A DNA stretch of 64,000 bases from CAYVUV01 sp964455095 (GCA_964455095.1 CAYVUV010000356.1:1-64000), one strand, 5' to 3'; shown: positions 43,640 through 52,699, numbered from the stretch's first letter. The notes: a model not told the origin generated them from the sequence alone. Numbers and translations: made by a program.

Positions 43640-43827
43640 CGGGCGACTCCCCAGTAAACCTTTGACCCAGTTACCCCATGCACCACAGCGGCCCGCGCCG
43701 CGCCGTCGTCCGATCAATTCGCGCCGAGCGGCTGTCGAGCCGTTCAACCTTAAGTCAGAGCGGATCGAGCGGACATCGCGCCTGACGCCTCGCAGCGCAG
43801 CGTGGGATTTTTAAGGAGGTCACTCGC

Positions 43828-44469
43828 GTGGAAGAGTTGAGCATCCTCAACATGATTCACCAGGGCGCCCTGGCGACCTACCCGCTGATCGTGTTCTCGG
43901 TGATCACGGTCAGCATCGTCTTCGAACGCTTCTGGTCGCTGCGCAATATGGTCTCGGACAGCCTCGGTCTGGCCAACGGCATCGTCCCCAGCCTCGAGAA
44001 GGGCCACGTCGATCAGGCGTTGCAGGCCGTGCAGGGGCGCATCACCACTCCCGCCGGGCGCATCTTCTCGGACGTCTTGTCGCGCCACGCCAGCGACTCG
44101 CTAGAGTACCTGGCCGACCTCACCGAGGAAAAGCGCTTCGAGGAAGTCGAGGCGCTGAAGGGCCCGCTGTGGGTGCTCGGCACGGTGGGAGCCAGTGCGC
44201 CGTTCATCGGCCTGTTCGGCACCGTCGTCGGCATCATCAAGGCCTTTCACAGCATGGCGATCATGGGCAGCGGCGGTTTCTCCGTCGTCGCCGCGGGGAT
44301 CTCGGAGGCCCTGGTCGCCACCGGGCTCGGGCTGGCGGTGGCGATCATCGCGGTCATCTTCTTCAACTACTTCCAGACCCGCATCGACCGCATCGAGGCG
44401 GCGCTGACCATCGCCTCCAATCGCGTGCTCGACGCGATTCATCTCGGGCGGCGCGATGTCACTCGGTAG
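43828..44469 (+). CDS. MotA/TolQ/ExbB-type proton channel protein
   Basis: A 213-residue inner-membrane protein with three helices: about 18-36 (YPLIVFSVITVSIVFERFW), about 113-135 and about 155-180. GTVGASAPFIGLFGTVVGIIKAF and the later GISEALVATGLGLAVAI are the hallmarks of the ExbB/TolQ channel, which with ExbD forms the proton-driven motor unit. GTG start with a strong AAGGAGGT site seven bases upstream. It overlaps the ExbD gene by 14 bases. Not assigned to TolQ or ExbB specifically since neither TonB nor Pal/TolB is nearby. Confidence 0.93.
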   Translation: MEELSILNMIHQGALATYPLIVFSVITVSIVFERFWSLRNMVSDSLGLANGIVPSLEKGHVDQALQAVQGRITTPAGRIFSDVLSRHASDSLEYLADLTEEKRFEEVEALKGPLWVLGTVGASAPFIGLFGTVVGIIKAFHSMAIMGSGGFSVVAAGISEALVATGLGLAVAIIAVIFFNYFQTRIDRIEAALTIASNRVLDAIHLGRRDVTR

Positions 44470-44875
44470 CCTCAAGAAGCGGGGGCGCTCCCCGATCATG
44501 GCGGAGATCAACATCACGCCGCTGACCGACATCTTCCTCGTACTGCTGATCATCTTCATGGTCAGCAGCGCCGCCATGGTCGAGTCGGGCGCCAAGATCA
44601 GCCTGCCGGAAGTCGATTCGACGGCCTCGCAGCCGCGCGAGATCACGGTCTCGGTGACGCCCGACCAGCAGATCTTCGTCAACAACGTGCTGACGCCGTA
44701 CGAGCAGCTCGAAACCACGCTGCAGGGCCTGATCGCCGCGCGGCCCGACATCCCGGTCGTGCTCGAAGGCGACCGCGACGTGCTGTTCGGCGAGGCGGTG
44801 AAGATCCTGTCGATCGCCCAGAAGGCGGGTGCGTCGCAGGTGGCGATCGCGGCGGAACGCCGGCGTGGCAGCTGA
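44456..44875 (+). CDS. ExbD/TolR-type protein
   Basis: 139 residues. A single N-terminal helix about 22-42 (LTDIFLVLLIIFMVSSAAM) carries the essential Asp in PLTDIFLVLLIIFM, preceded by the conserved AEINITPLTD. The periplasmic domain (about 50-139) has ISLPEVDS and VVLEGDRDVLFGEAVKIL. Works with the ExbB-type channel to convert proton flux into mechanical work. Overlaps the upstream gene by 14 bases and the downstream vWA gene by 11 bases. Confidence 0.93.
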   Translation: MSLGSLKKRGRSPIMAEINITPLTDIFLVLLIIFMVSSAAMVESGAKISLPEVDSTASQPREITVSVTPDQQIFVNNVLTPYEQLETTLQGLIAARPDIPVVLEGDRDVLFGEAVKILSIAQKAGASQVAIAAERRRGS

Positions 44876-46034
44876 TCCCGACGGTCCCGAGCGCCCGCCA
44901 CCCCCGGCGGGTGGCAGCGATCCGCGGCGCTTCGATCCGTGGTCGGGAGGGAAATTCGGCGGCGTGCAGTGGTTCGCCGCGTCGTCGCTGATCCACGTCG
45001 CGCTGCTGCTCGTCCTCGCCACGGTCTCGATGACCGTCATCCGCACCGTCGAGCAGATCCGCGTCAAGATCGTCGACCAGGTCGGCGTCGAGGAATTCGA
45101 CGGCGCCGCGTCGATGGAAGACCTCGCTGGTCTGCTCGATGTCGCCCAGGCGCCGCGCCGCCAGGCCGCCAAGCCGAGCGGCCCGGTCGTGCGCAACGTC
45201 GTCGCGCCGGTGGTGCCCAAGATCGGCGGCATCGGGCCCAAGCTCGGCCGCGGCCCGGCCGTCGACGTGCACGCCGCCGCCCTGTCCTACGGCTCGGGCG
45301 GCGTCGGCGGCCTGGGCGGCAGCTTCGGCGACTATGTCGGCGGCCTGCGCAAGGTCGGCCTCGATCTGGTGCTGGTGATCGACACCACCGAGAGCATGCA
45401 GTTCGTCATCGCCGAGGTGAAGGCGCGCCTGACCAGCCTGGTGACCGCCATTCAGCGCATGGTGCCGACCAGCCGGGTGGGCATCGTCGTGTACCGCGAC
45501 CAGGGCGACGAGTACGTCGTCAAATGGAGCGACCTCAGCTTTCGCACCGACAAGCTGCGCGACTTCCTGTCCCACATCTCGGCGGCCGGTGGCGGCGACT
45601 GGGAAGAGGCCGTGCTCGAGGGCCTCGACACGGCGGTGAACGAGCTGTCGTGGCGCAAGAAGTCGAAGAAGATCATCGTCCTGGTCGGCGGCTCGCCGCC
45701 GCATCCGGAGGACGTCGACGCCGCGCGCGAAGTGGTGCAGAAGTTCCGCGCCGAAGGCGGCGCGCTCAGCGCCATCGACGTGACCGAGCACCTGCACGAC
45801 CAATTCAACCGCGAGCTGTGGAAGTCGCTCTACGGCAAGAAGCCGTACGAGCCCAAGGAGATGCCGGAGTTCTACCACCAGGTGCGCAAGGTCTACACGG
45901 ACCTCGCCGGCGACGGCGGCGGCGAGCTGGTGCAGCTCGAGGACGACAAGAAGCTCATCCGCGACGTGCTGGTGCTGACCTTCGGCTCGCGCTGGAAGGT
46001 CGAGATGGCCAAGTACGTGAAGGAGCTCTCGTAG
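44865..46034 (+). CDS. Membrane-anchored von Willebrand factor A protein
   Basis: 389 residues. A proline-rich cytoplasmic N-terminus (PERPPPPAGG) is followed by one helix about 36-58 (WFAASSLIHVALLLVLATVSM), as in TonB, then a linker with glycine-rich runs and a vWA domain from about 166. The metal-site motif is DTTES (173-177), a variant of DxSxS, followed by RVGIVVYRDQGDEY and IIVLVGGSPPH. The GTG at 44865 is in frame and overlaps exbD; an ATG at 44829 would begin deeper in exbD. The topology (single N-terminal anchor, periplasmic domain) suggests it could be the energy-transducing partner in place of TonB. Confidence 0.82.
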   Translation: MAADPDGPERPPPPAGGSDPRRFDPWSGGKFGGVQWFAASSLIHVALLLVLATVSMTVIRTVEQIRVKIVDQVGVEEFDGAASMEDLAGLLDVAQAPRRQAAKPSGPVVRNVVAPVVPKIGGIGPKLGRGPAVDVHAAALSYGSGGVGGLGGSFGDYVGGLRKVGLDLVLVIDTTESMQFVIAEVKARLTSLVTAIQRMVPTSRVGIVVYRDQGDEYVVKWSDLSFRTDKLRDFLSHISAAGGGDWEEAVLEGLDTAVNELSWRKKSKKIIVLVGGSPPHPEDVDAAREVVQKFRAEGGALSAIDVTEHLHDQFNRELWKSLYGKKPYEPKEMPEFYHQVRKVYTDLAGDGGGELVQLEDDKKLIRDVLVLTFGSRWKVEMAKYVKELS

Positions 46035-46060
46035 CTTCGGTGCGGACGCGGAGGAGAGAC

Positions 46061-48454
46061 ATGACCCGTCACCGCAGGCTCGGCGCGGCCCTCGCCGCCG
46101 CGGCGCTCATCCTTGGCCTCGCACCCGGCGCCGCGCGGGCGCTGTCGCCGGGCGAGATCCGCAGCCAGGCGCAGGCCATCGGCGCCGAATGGGACCGCCT
46201 GCGGCAGAACCCAGCGGCGGCGGTGGGCGCCGAGTCGCCGCTCATCGAACGCCTCGGCTCGCTGGTGCTGGCCTTCATCGAAGAGTGCGACGAGGCGGCG
46301 CGCGCCGGCAACGAGCGCCAGTCACGCGACGCCCTGCGCGCGGCCTTCGAGGCGTTGTACGGGCCGCTCAACGGCATCTACGACGCGCGCGGCGGCGATA
46401 TGGAGCGCCGCGCGCGCAAGATCATGGACGAGGACGGCGACCTCGAGGCGCTGTACGAGACCGCCGAGTGGCAGCAGTCGCAAACCGTCGCCGCCCAGGC
46501 GCTGTACTATCTCAACTGGCTCGACCTCTACGGCGGGCGGCTACAGGAGGGCGCGCGGCGGCGCGAGCTCTTCGAAGCGGCGGAGCGCGGCTTCTCCCAG
46601 TTCGCCGTCGGCGACCGCAAGAGCGAGTTGATCACGGAGAGCCTGCTCGGCCGCGGTCTCGCGCATCTCGAGCTCGGCAACAGCGAGTGGGCGGTGCGCG
46701 ACTTTCGCATCGTCGTCGACGATCCACAGGTCTCGCCCGAACGCAAGGCCAAGGCGCGCCTGGCACTGCTCGATGCCTATGCGCGCGGTGGTAAGCCGAA
46801 GGACACGCTGGAGTACACCGAGTCGCTGCTGCGCGCCGGCGACCTGGGCAGCGATGCGGCGCTGGTGCGCTACTTTCGTCTGCAAGCGATGCTCGATGCG
46901 CTCAAGGGCGCGTCCGGCGCGCAGGCCGACGGCTATCGGCGCGAGGCCGCAGTGCTGATGGACCAGCTGCGCGGCGCCGGCAAGGGGTGGGCGGACAAGG
47001 TCGACGCCCTAATGGCGACGCGCATCGACGATCCCGCCAAGTGGGTCGGCAAGGCGCAGACCGTGACCGCCAAGTGGGAGCTCGCCAAGCTGCTGCTGCA
47101 GAAGGGCGACGAGGCCGCCGCCGCACCGCTGCTCGCCGAAGTGGCGGCGAGCGATCGCGCCGAGGCCAAGCCGCTGCGCGCCGAAGCCAGTTACTGGCTC
47201 GGCGTGGCGCGCTTCAAGGCCGGCGACTTTGCCGCCGCCGCGCCGCTCTTCGAGGCGGCGCTGGCCGATCCGTCGCCGGAGTTTGCCGCCGAGGCGGCCT
47301 ATCTGCGCTTCAAGGCGCTCGAGACACTGATGGCGCGCGAGGCGACCGCCGAGCTGACGACGCGCTACGCGGCGGCGATGACCGAGCTGCTCGACAAGTA
47401 CCCGTCGCAGCCGCTCGCCTACGAGGCGCGCTACCGACTCGGCGAGCTGCGCCAGAGCCAGGGCGAGTTCGCCGCGGCGATTGTCGAGTATGGCAAGGTT
47501 GCCGGAGATCCCGGCTTCGAGCTGCGCGCGCGTTTCGGCACCTTGCAGTCCGAGCTCGAGCTCTACAAGGCCGCGGCCGACGCGCCGGCGCGCACGGCGC
47601 GGTTGAGCGCCGTCGGCACCGCGCTGACGGCCTTCTGGGAGCGGGCCCGCCCGTTCGAGGCCAAGAAGGATCGCGGCGATCTGCCCCTCGAGGAGTTCGA
47701 GGCCAAGGCGACGGTGATGCAAGCCGTCTACCTGCAACTGCGCGGCGGCGAGCCGGCGGACGGCGAGGTGGCCAAGCTATTGGCCGTCTTCGACAAGCGC
47801 TTTCCGGCGCAGAAGGAGCTGCTGCCCCAGGCGGTGCGCCTGCGCCTCGGCGCGCTGCGCCAGCTCGGCCAGTTTGCCGAAGCCGAGCGCGAGGTGACGC
47901 GGCACGCCACGGCACTGCGCGATGAGGGGCGCCGCGACGCGCTCGACGGTCTCGCCGCCAGCTATGCCAAGGCCGGGGCGCGGTTGCGCGCCGAGGGCAA
48001 AAGCGACGACGCCCAGGCGGCGCAGCGCGTGGCGTTGCAGCTCTACGACACCCTCGACACGGGTGACGCGCCCAAGGACGACAAGCGCCAGCTCACCCGC
48101 GCGCAACTCTCCGAGGCGACCGGCGATCGCGACGGCGCCGCCAAGGTGTACGAGGAGATCCTCGCCGGCAACGCCAACTCGCTGGCTGCCATCGGCGGAT
48201 TGGCTCGCCTCGCGGAAGCGCGCGGCGACCGCGTGGCGGCGCTCGAGTCTTGGCAGCGCTACACGGCGGTCGCACCGCCCGGCAACGCGCCGTGGTTCCA
48301 CGGCCACTATCAGCAAGCGCGCCTCATGCTGGCCGGCGGGGACAAGCAGGCGTCGTGCGCGCTGCTGACCCAGTTGCGCCCCGCCATGCCCGGCCTCTCC
48401 GATGCGGAGCTGCGCGAACAGATGGGCCGGCTGTACAAGGAAGCGTGCGAGTGA
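46061..48454 (+). CDS. Exported TPR protein
   Basis: 797 residues. Signal peptide MTRHRRLGAALAAAALILGL, with cleavage near ARA-LSP. The rest is almost entirely helical with many TPR-like units (GRGLAHLELGNSEWAVRDFR, AEASYWLGVARFKAGDFAAAAPLFEAAL, YRLGELRQSQGEFAAAIVEY). A GGAGGAG site lies just before the ATG. It follows the vWA gene by 26 bases and overlaps the DNA glycosylase GTG. Probably a periplasmic or outer-membrane scaffold for the ExbBD-vWA complex. Confidence 0.82.
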   Translation: MTRHRRLGAALAAAALILGLAPGAARALSPGEIRSQAQAIGAEWDRLRQNPAAAVGAESPLIERLGSLVLAFIEECDEAARAGNERQSRDALRAAFEALYGPLNGIYDARGGDMERRARKIMDEDGDLEALYETAEWQQSQTVAAQALYYLNWLDLYGGRLQEGARRRELFEAAERGFSQFAVGDRKSELITESLLGRGLAHLELGNSEWAVRDFRIVVDDPQVSPERKAKARLALLDAYARGGKPKDTLEYTESLLRAGDLGSDAALVRYFRLQAMLDALKGASGAQADGYRREAAVLMDQLRGAGKGWADKVDALMATRIDDPAKWVGKAQTVTAKWELAKLLLQKGDEAAAAPLLAEVAASDRAEAKPLRAEASYWLGVARFKAGDFAAAAPLFEAALADPSPEFAAEAAYLRFKALETLMAREATAELTTRYAAAMTELLDKYPSQPLAYEARYRLGELRQSQGEFAAAIVEYGKVAGDPGFELRARFGTLQSELELYKAAADAPARTARLSAVGTALTAFWERARPFEAKKDRGDLPLEEFEAKATVMQAVYLQLRGGEPADGEVAKLLAVFDKRFPAQKELLPQAVRLRLGALRQLGQFAEAEREVTRHATALRDEGRRDALDGLAASYAKAGARLRAEGKSDDAQAAQRVALQLYDTLDTGDAPKDDKRQLTRAQLSEATGDRDGAAKVYEEILAGNANSLAAIGGLARLAEARGDRVAALESWQRYTAVAPPGNAPWFHGHYQQARLMLAGGDKQASCALLTQLRPAMPGLSDAELREQMGRLYKEACE

Positions 48455-49095
48455 GCGCCGGCGCTGAGGCGGCCTGCCCACCGGCGCCGTTGGGGCGCGA
48501 GTTCTTTACCCGACCGACGCGCACCGTCGCCCGCGCGTTGCTCGGCTGTCAGCTCTGCCACCGGGTGGATGGTCACGTGATGCGCGGCCGCATCGTCGAG
48601 GTCGAGGCCTATACCGACGACGCCGCTTCGCACTCGCGCAACGGCAAGCGCACGCCGAGAAACAGGCTGATGTTCGGCCCGCCCGGCCATGCCTACGTGT
48701 ATTTCACCTACGGCATGCACTATTGCTTCAACACCGTCGCCCACCGCGGCGTGGGACCCGGCGCCGTCCTGGTGCGCGGGCTGGACGGCCTGGCTGCCGC
48801 CGCCGGCCCGGCGCGCCTCTGCCGTGCGCTGCACATCGGCCCGGTACACAACGGCCTCGATCTGACCGCCAGCGACGTCCTCTGGATCGAACCGGGACGC
48901 CCGCGGCGCGGCGAGCGCATCGTGCAAACCACCCGCATCGGCATCCGCCAGGCGGCGGACCTCCCCTGGCGCTACTACCTGCTCGGCAGCTCCGGTGTCA
49001 GCCGCCGCGACCGCCCCGCCGAGGCGGCCTTGGCCGCCCGGAGAACCAGGGGTGCGCTAAGGGATTGTCCCCATTGCCATACTGTTGGCAGTTGA
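48451..49095 (+). CDS. 3-methyladenine DNA glycosylase (AAG family)
   Basis: 214 residues. Removes alkylated purines in base-excision repair. Motifs: REFFTRPTRTVARALLG (about 16-32), IVEVEAYTDDAASHS (catalytic Glu, about 49-63), NRLMFGPPGHAYVYFTYGMHYCFNTVA, and GIRQAADLPWRYY. GTG overlaps the TPR stop (GTGA), an unexpected coupling to an envelope operon. The last 30 residues (AEAALAARRTRGALRDC onward) do not look like the family and may be a frame running into non-coding DNA or a repeat; the family usually ends shortly after the FxxG/SR motif. Confidence 0.9.
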   Translation: MSAGAEAACPPAPLGREFFTRPTRTVARALLGCQLCHRVDGHVMRGRIVEVEAYTDDAASHSRNGKRTPRNRLMFGPPGHAYVYFTYGMHYCFNTVAHRGVGPGAVLVRGLDGLAAAAGPARLCRALHIGPVHNGLDLTASDVLWIEPGRPRRGERIVQTTRIGIRQAADLPWRYYLLGSSGVSRRDRPAEAALAARRTRGALRDCPHCHTVGS

Positions 49096-49159
49096 GGCAT
49101 AGAGGTACGAGGGGAACGTGTACAGCCCGTATCGCAGTGGCTCGCAAGAAGGGGGAATC

Positions 49160-50476
49160 ATGAACAAGTTCGCGCGTGGGTTCGGCGTGGTCGTTGCCGC
49201 GTTGATCGCGGCGGTTTCGGCTCAGGCACAATCGGACGGGCCCAACAGCCCGGGGACGGTGGTGAGCGATGCCGGGCTCGGGTCGATGATCTGGGCCAGT
49301 CCGGGCAACGCGTCGGCGAGCGATAACGTCAAGACCTTCGCGTCGGTGGGCCTCGGAGCGCCGACGCAGTTGCTCAAGGCGACCAACTTCGGCTTCGCGC
49401 TTCCTCCCACCGCCATCATCAAGGGTATCGAGGTCTCGGTGGAGAAGAACTCGGCGTTTGCGGACGTAACCGACAACGCCGTGCGCATCGTCAAGGGCGG
49501 CGCCTTCGGTGCGACCGACCGTTCCGATGGCGCGGCCTGGCCGGCGGCGCCGACGGAGGCCACCATCATCTACGGCTCGCCGACCGACCTGTGGGGGGAG
49601 ACATGGACCGTGGCCGACATCAACGGCGCGGGTTTCGGCGCGGGCATTTCTGGCGGTGACGGCATCAGCGGTGACCTCGCGCAGGTCGACCATATCGAGA
49701 TCACGGTCTACTACTCGCTGTGCGGCGACAACATCCTGGCCTCCGGTGAACAGTGCGACGACGGCAACGTCGCCGCCGGCGACTGTTGCTCTCCGACCTG
49801 TCAGTTCGAGTCCAACGGCAGCCCGTGCCTCGACGGCGATCTCTGCAACGGCGACGAAGCCTGCGACGGCGCCGGCAACTGCGATCCGGCGCCCGACGCC
49901 CTTGACTGCGATGACGACAACCCCTGCACGCAGGACACCTGCGACGCGCAGGACGGATGTCAAAGCGTTGCGCAGCCCAAGCCCATGTGCAAGACGGCCG
50001 ACAAGAGCATCCTGATCTACAAGGACAAGGGCGACAACACCAAGGACAAGATCATCTTCAAGTGGATCAAGGGCGCGCTCACCACGGTGGGCGAGCTCGG
50101 TACGCCGACGTCCACAACCGACTACGCGCTGTGCGTCTACGGCAACTACGTCGGCACCACCGGCGCGTCGATTGCCAACTACAACGCTCCGGCCGGCGCG
50201 CCGAAGTGGAAGACGATCGGGACCAAGGGCTACAAGTACAAGGACCCGGCGGGCTCCCCCGAAGGCGTGACGAAGGTCATCCTCAAGAGCGGCGCGGCGG
50301 GCAAGTCCAAGGTGTTGGTAAAGGGCAAGGGCGGCAACCTGCCCGATCCCACTGTCCCGTTCACGCTGCCGGTCGTGGCGCAGGTGGTGAACAGCGACAA
50401 CGCGACCTGCTTCGAGGGCGTGTTCCCTGCGGCGACCAAGAACGCCGCCGGCCTGTTCAAGGCCAAAGTCCAGTAG
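49160..50476 (+). CDS. Exported Cys-rich protein sharing a C-terminal domain with the 35111 protein
   Basis: 438 residues. Signal peptide (VVVAALIAAVSAQAQ). Residues 25-195 form a beta-rich domain with KGIEVSVEKNSAFADVTDNAV and VDHIEITVYYS, resembling a lectin-like sandwich. Next are DUF4215-type and other Cys-rich motifs (CGDNILASGEQCDDGN, LCNGDEACDGAGNC, NPCTQDTCD; about 196-272). The C-terminal 157 residues include KWIKGA, YALCVYG, KWKTIGTKGYKYKDPAG, KVILKSG and KVLVKGKGG, aligning with residues 667-828 of the protein at 35111. GGGGGA ribosome site before ATG 49160. Surface or secreted; function unknown. Confidence 0.82.
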   Translation: MNKFARGFGVVVAALIAAVSAQAQSDGPNSPGTVVSDAGLGSMIWASPGNASASDNVKTFASVGLGAPTQLLKATNFGFALPPTAIIKGIEVSVEKNSAFADVTDNAVRIVKGGAFGATDRSDGAAWPAAPTEATIIYGSPTDLWGETWTVADINGAGFGAGISGGDGISGDLAQVDHIEITVYYSLCGDNILASGEQCDDGNVAAGDCCSPTCQFESNGSPCLDGDLCNGDEACDGAGNCDPAPDALDCDDDNPCTQDTCDAQDGCQSVAQPKPMCKTADKSILIYKDKGDNTKDKIIFKWIKGALTTVGELGTPTSTTDYALCVYGNYVGTTGASIANYNAPAGAPKWKTIGTKGYKYKDPAGSPEGVTKVILKSGAAGKSKVLVKGKGGNLPDPTVPFTLPVVAQVVNSDNATCFEGVFPAATKNAAGLFKAKVQ

Positions 50477-50485
50477 GTGACAGCG

Positions 50486-50521
50486 GGGCGAGAGCGACGG
50501 CGTGTGCCGTCGCTCTCGCCC
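50486..50521. terminator. Strong hairpin between convergent genes
   Basis: A perfect 16-bp stem, GGGCGAGAGCGACGGC (50486-50501) with its complement at 50506-50521, and loop GTGT. It begins nine bases after the surface-protein stop and ends 17 bases before the end of the convergent lyase gene. No T-tract follows on either side. Likely a two-way transcription terminator. Confidence 0.75.
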
Positions 50522-50538
50522 GTTCGCCTAACCGGCTG

Positions 50539-51408
50539 CTACTTGAATCGCGCCTCGAGCGCGTAGTGGCGGTCGAGCTCGATGAGGCGGTTGAACTCGT
50601 CGAACGACAGCAGCTGGTCGAGGTGCCCGCGCATGGTGCCCGAGCGGCGCAGCTCGGCGTAGACGGCTTGCAGCGTCTTGGCCGTCGCCAGCAGGCCGGC
50701 GATCGGCGTGACGATGAGGTCGAAGCCCAGCTGGTGCAGCTCGTCGGGTGAGAGCAGCGGGGTCTGACCGCCCTCGACCATGTTGGCGACCTTGGGGCCG
50801 GGAATGGCGCGCGCGATCTGCTCCAGCTCGGCGACCGACTGCGGCGCTTCGATGAAGATCGCGTCGGCGCCCAGGTCGCGCGCCGCCTGGCCGCGCGCGA
50901 TGGCCTCGTCGAGACCCAGCACGGCGCGGGCGTCGGTGCGCGCGACCAGGAAGAGATCGGTCGCGCCGCGCGATTCCAGCACGGCGCGCAGCTTGCCGAG
51001 CCACTCGCGCCGCTCGACGACCTGCTTGCCCTGCATGTGCCCGCAGCGCTTCGGCCAGACCTGGTCTTCGAGAAACAGCCCCGCCGCGCCGGCGCGCTGG
51101 TAGAGCTCGACAGTGCGAATGACATTGAGCGCGTTGCCGTAGCCGGTGTCGGCATCGACCAGCACCGGCCGTTCGGTGAGCCGGCAGACGCGGCGTGCGG
51201 TGTCGGCGATCTCGGTCTGCGTCAGATAGCCGAAGTCGGGTTCCCCGAGCAGCGTCGCGGCGACGCTGAAGCCGCCGACGAACAGCGCTTCGAAGCCGGC
51301 CTGGTTGGCGAGCCGCACGGACAATCCGTCGTACACGCCGCCGAGCACCAGCGGGCGGTCTTGCGTCAGCAGGTCGCGCAACTGCTGCGCGCGATTGTCC
51401 GTTGCCAT
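50539..51408 (-). CDS. Isocitrate lyase/PEP mutase family enzyme
   Basis: 289 residues. Family motifs: GVYDGLSVRLANQAGFEALFVGGFSVA (about 24-50), LVDADTGYGN (metal site, about 82-91), EDQVWPKRCGHMQGK (active-site loop with Cys, about 113-127) and ARTDAR (about 154). The KRCGH form is that of 2-methylisocitrate lyases and oxaloacetate decarboxylase-like enzymes rather than phosphonate mutases. Cleaves or forms a C-C bond in an oxo-acid. Start ATG 51408; a GTG twelve bases upstream overlaps the hydrolase stop and is possible. Operon with the hydrolase upstream. Substrate undecided. Confidence 0.88.
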   Translation of the reverse strand: MATDNRAQQLRDLLTQDRPLVLGGVYDGLSVRLANQAGFEALFVGGFSVAATLLGEPDFGYLTQTEIADTARRVCRLTERPVLVDADTGYGNALNVIRTVELYQRAGAAGLFLEDQVWPKRCGHMQGKQVVERREWLGKLRAVLESRGATDLFLVARTDARAVLGLDEAIARGQAARDLGADAIFIEAPQSVAELEQIARAIPGPKVANMVEGGQTPLLSPDELHQLGFDLIVTPIAGLLATAKTLQAVYAELRRSGTMRGHLDQLLSFDEFNRLIELDRHYALEARFK

Positions 51409-51416
51409 CCCAGTGC

Positions 51417-52676
51417 TCACGGCGCGAAGCGGGCGCGCAGCCAGTCGGCGACCTGCGCCAGCGCCAGCGGCGCGCCGCTGCGCTCCTGGGTGCCGACGCC
51501 GAAGCCGTAGTGATCGCCGGGCGCGCTGGCGAGGTGTTTGTCGGTGGCGGCCAGGGCGTCGAAGACGGCGCGCGCGTCGGCCGGGAAGATCGCGTTGTCG
51601 CCGCGGTAGTAGATGACCAGCGACGGCACGGCGATATGCGCCGCGTTCTTGGCTACGTCGGCATTGGACGAGATGCCCGACCAGGTGCTGAGCCAGGCGC
51701 GCGGCGTCGAGACGCGCGCGAAGCCGAACTCCATGTAGTTGGTCAGATCGGGCCGGTACGAGAACAGCGTGCCGGCATCGCGCTCGGACGGGTCGAGGGA
51801 GAGATCCATGGCGCGCAGATCGGCTTCGGTGCGGTAGGTGACCAGATACGGGCAGAGCACCGACTGCCGCACGGTGTGCGCTTGCTGCGCCCACGGCCGC
51901 TGCGCGAAGTCGCTCGCGCGCGCCGCCGCGCGCGCGGCCTGCCGCTCGCCGAGCAGCGCCCGAGCGCGCGCGTCGATGCGCGCGACGCGCGCGTGCTGGG
52001 CCTGGCGATAACGGGCGACGAACTCGGCGGGGTAGGCGCTCGACGCCGGCGGGTGGCGATAGCCGTTCTCGGGGTTGAACGGGTCGAGCGTGGCATCGCA
52101 CGAGAGCGGATCGGACTCGTCGGTCACCGACGGGTCGATCATCTGCATGAGGATCTTGCCCTCGCCGAGGTGGGCGGCGAGGTTGATGTAGCCGTCCACC
52201 GGCGGCAGGTCGGCGCCATTGAGGTCGAGCGGGTCGCCGGCCGGTGTGTGCGTCAGCCGGCCCGGCGGCGGTGTCGAGGACTGCGCGATGTAGAACGCGT
52301 AGAGCGAGCCGCCGCCGCTGTTGCCGCACACGACGATGCGCTCGAAGCCGCGCCCGCGCAGAAAGCGCACGCCGGCCGCCACGTCGAGCAGCAGGTTCTC
52401 GTGCACGCACAGCTCGTCGTTGTTGATCCAGCGGCTGTTCTGCCCGAAGGCGGCATAGCCGGCGTCGAGCAGCGCGGGGATGGCGTAGTGGCGGCGCATG
52501 TCCGCTTTCGGATGCATGAAGCACACGACGCTGCGCTGGCGCCCGCGCGTGTACAGGATCCCGCCGCTCACGCCGCCGTCCGCCGCCTCCAACGCCACCG
52601 GCTCCGGCCGCACGGCAGCGTCGATATGGGCGTACGACACGCACTTGAACGGGTTGTCGTAGCGGCCGAGTCGCAT
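51417..52676 (-). CDS. Alpha/beta hydrolase
   Basis: 419 residues. CFMHPKADMRRHYAIPALLDAGYAAF and the nucleophile elbow GNSGGGSLYAF (Ser about 126) indicate an alpha/beta hydrolase. A large insert (about 150-320) separates the elbow from the acid region VIYYRGDNAIFPADAR and the terminal His of APGDHYGFG. The ATG at 52676 is chosen; a longer in-frame ATG at 52799 would overlap the divergent VOC gene. Likely hydrolyses an ester, thioester or lactone. It overlaps or abuts the lyase gene, suggesting a shared small-molecule catabolic step. Confidence 0.8.
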   Translation of the reverse strand: MRLGRYDNPFKCVSYAHIDAAVRPEPVALEAADGGVSGGILYTRGRQRSVVCFMHPKADMRRHYAIPALLDAGYAAFGQNSRWINNDELCVHENLLLDVAAGVRFLRGRGFERIVVCGNSGGGSLYAFYIAQSSTPPPGRLTHTPAGDPLDLNGADLPPVDGYINLAAHLGEGKILMQMIDPSVTDESDPLSCDATLDPFNPENGYRHPPASSAYPAEFVARYRQAQHARVARIDARARALLGERQAARAAARASDFAQRPWAQQAHTVRQSVLCPYLVTYRTEADLRAMDLSLDPSERDAGTLFSYRPDLTNYMEFGFARVSTPRAWLSTWSGISSNADVAKNAAHIAVPSLVIYYRGDNAIFPADARAVFDALAATDKHLASAPGDHYGFGVGTQERSGAPLALAQVADWLRARFAP

Positions 52677-52699
52677 CGCTGGCTTCCTACCCGACGCGG

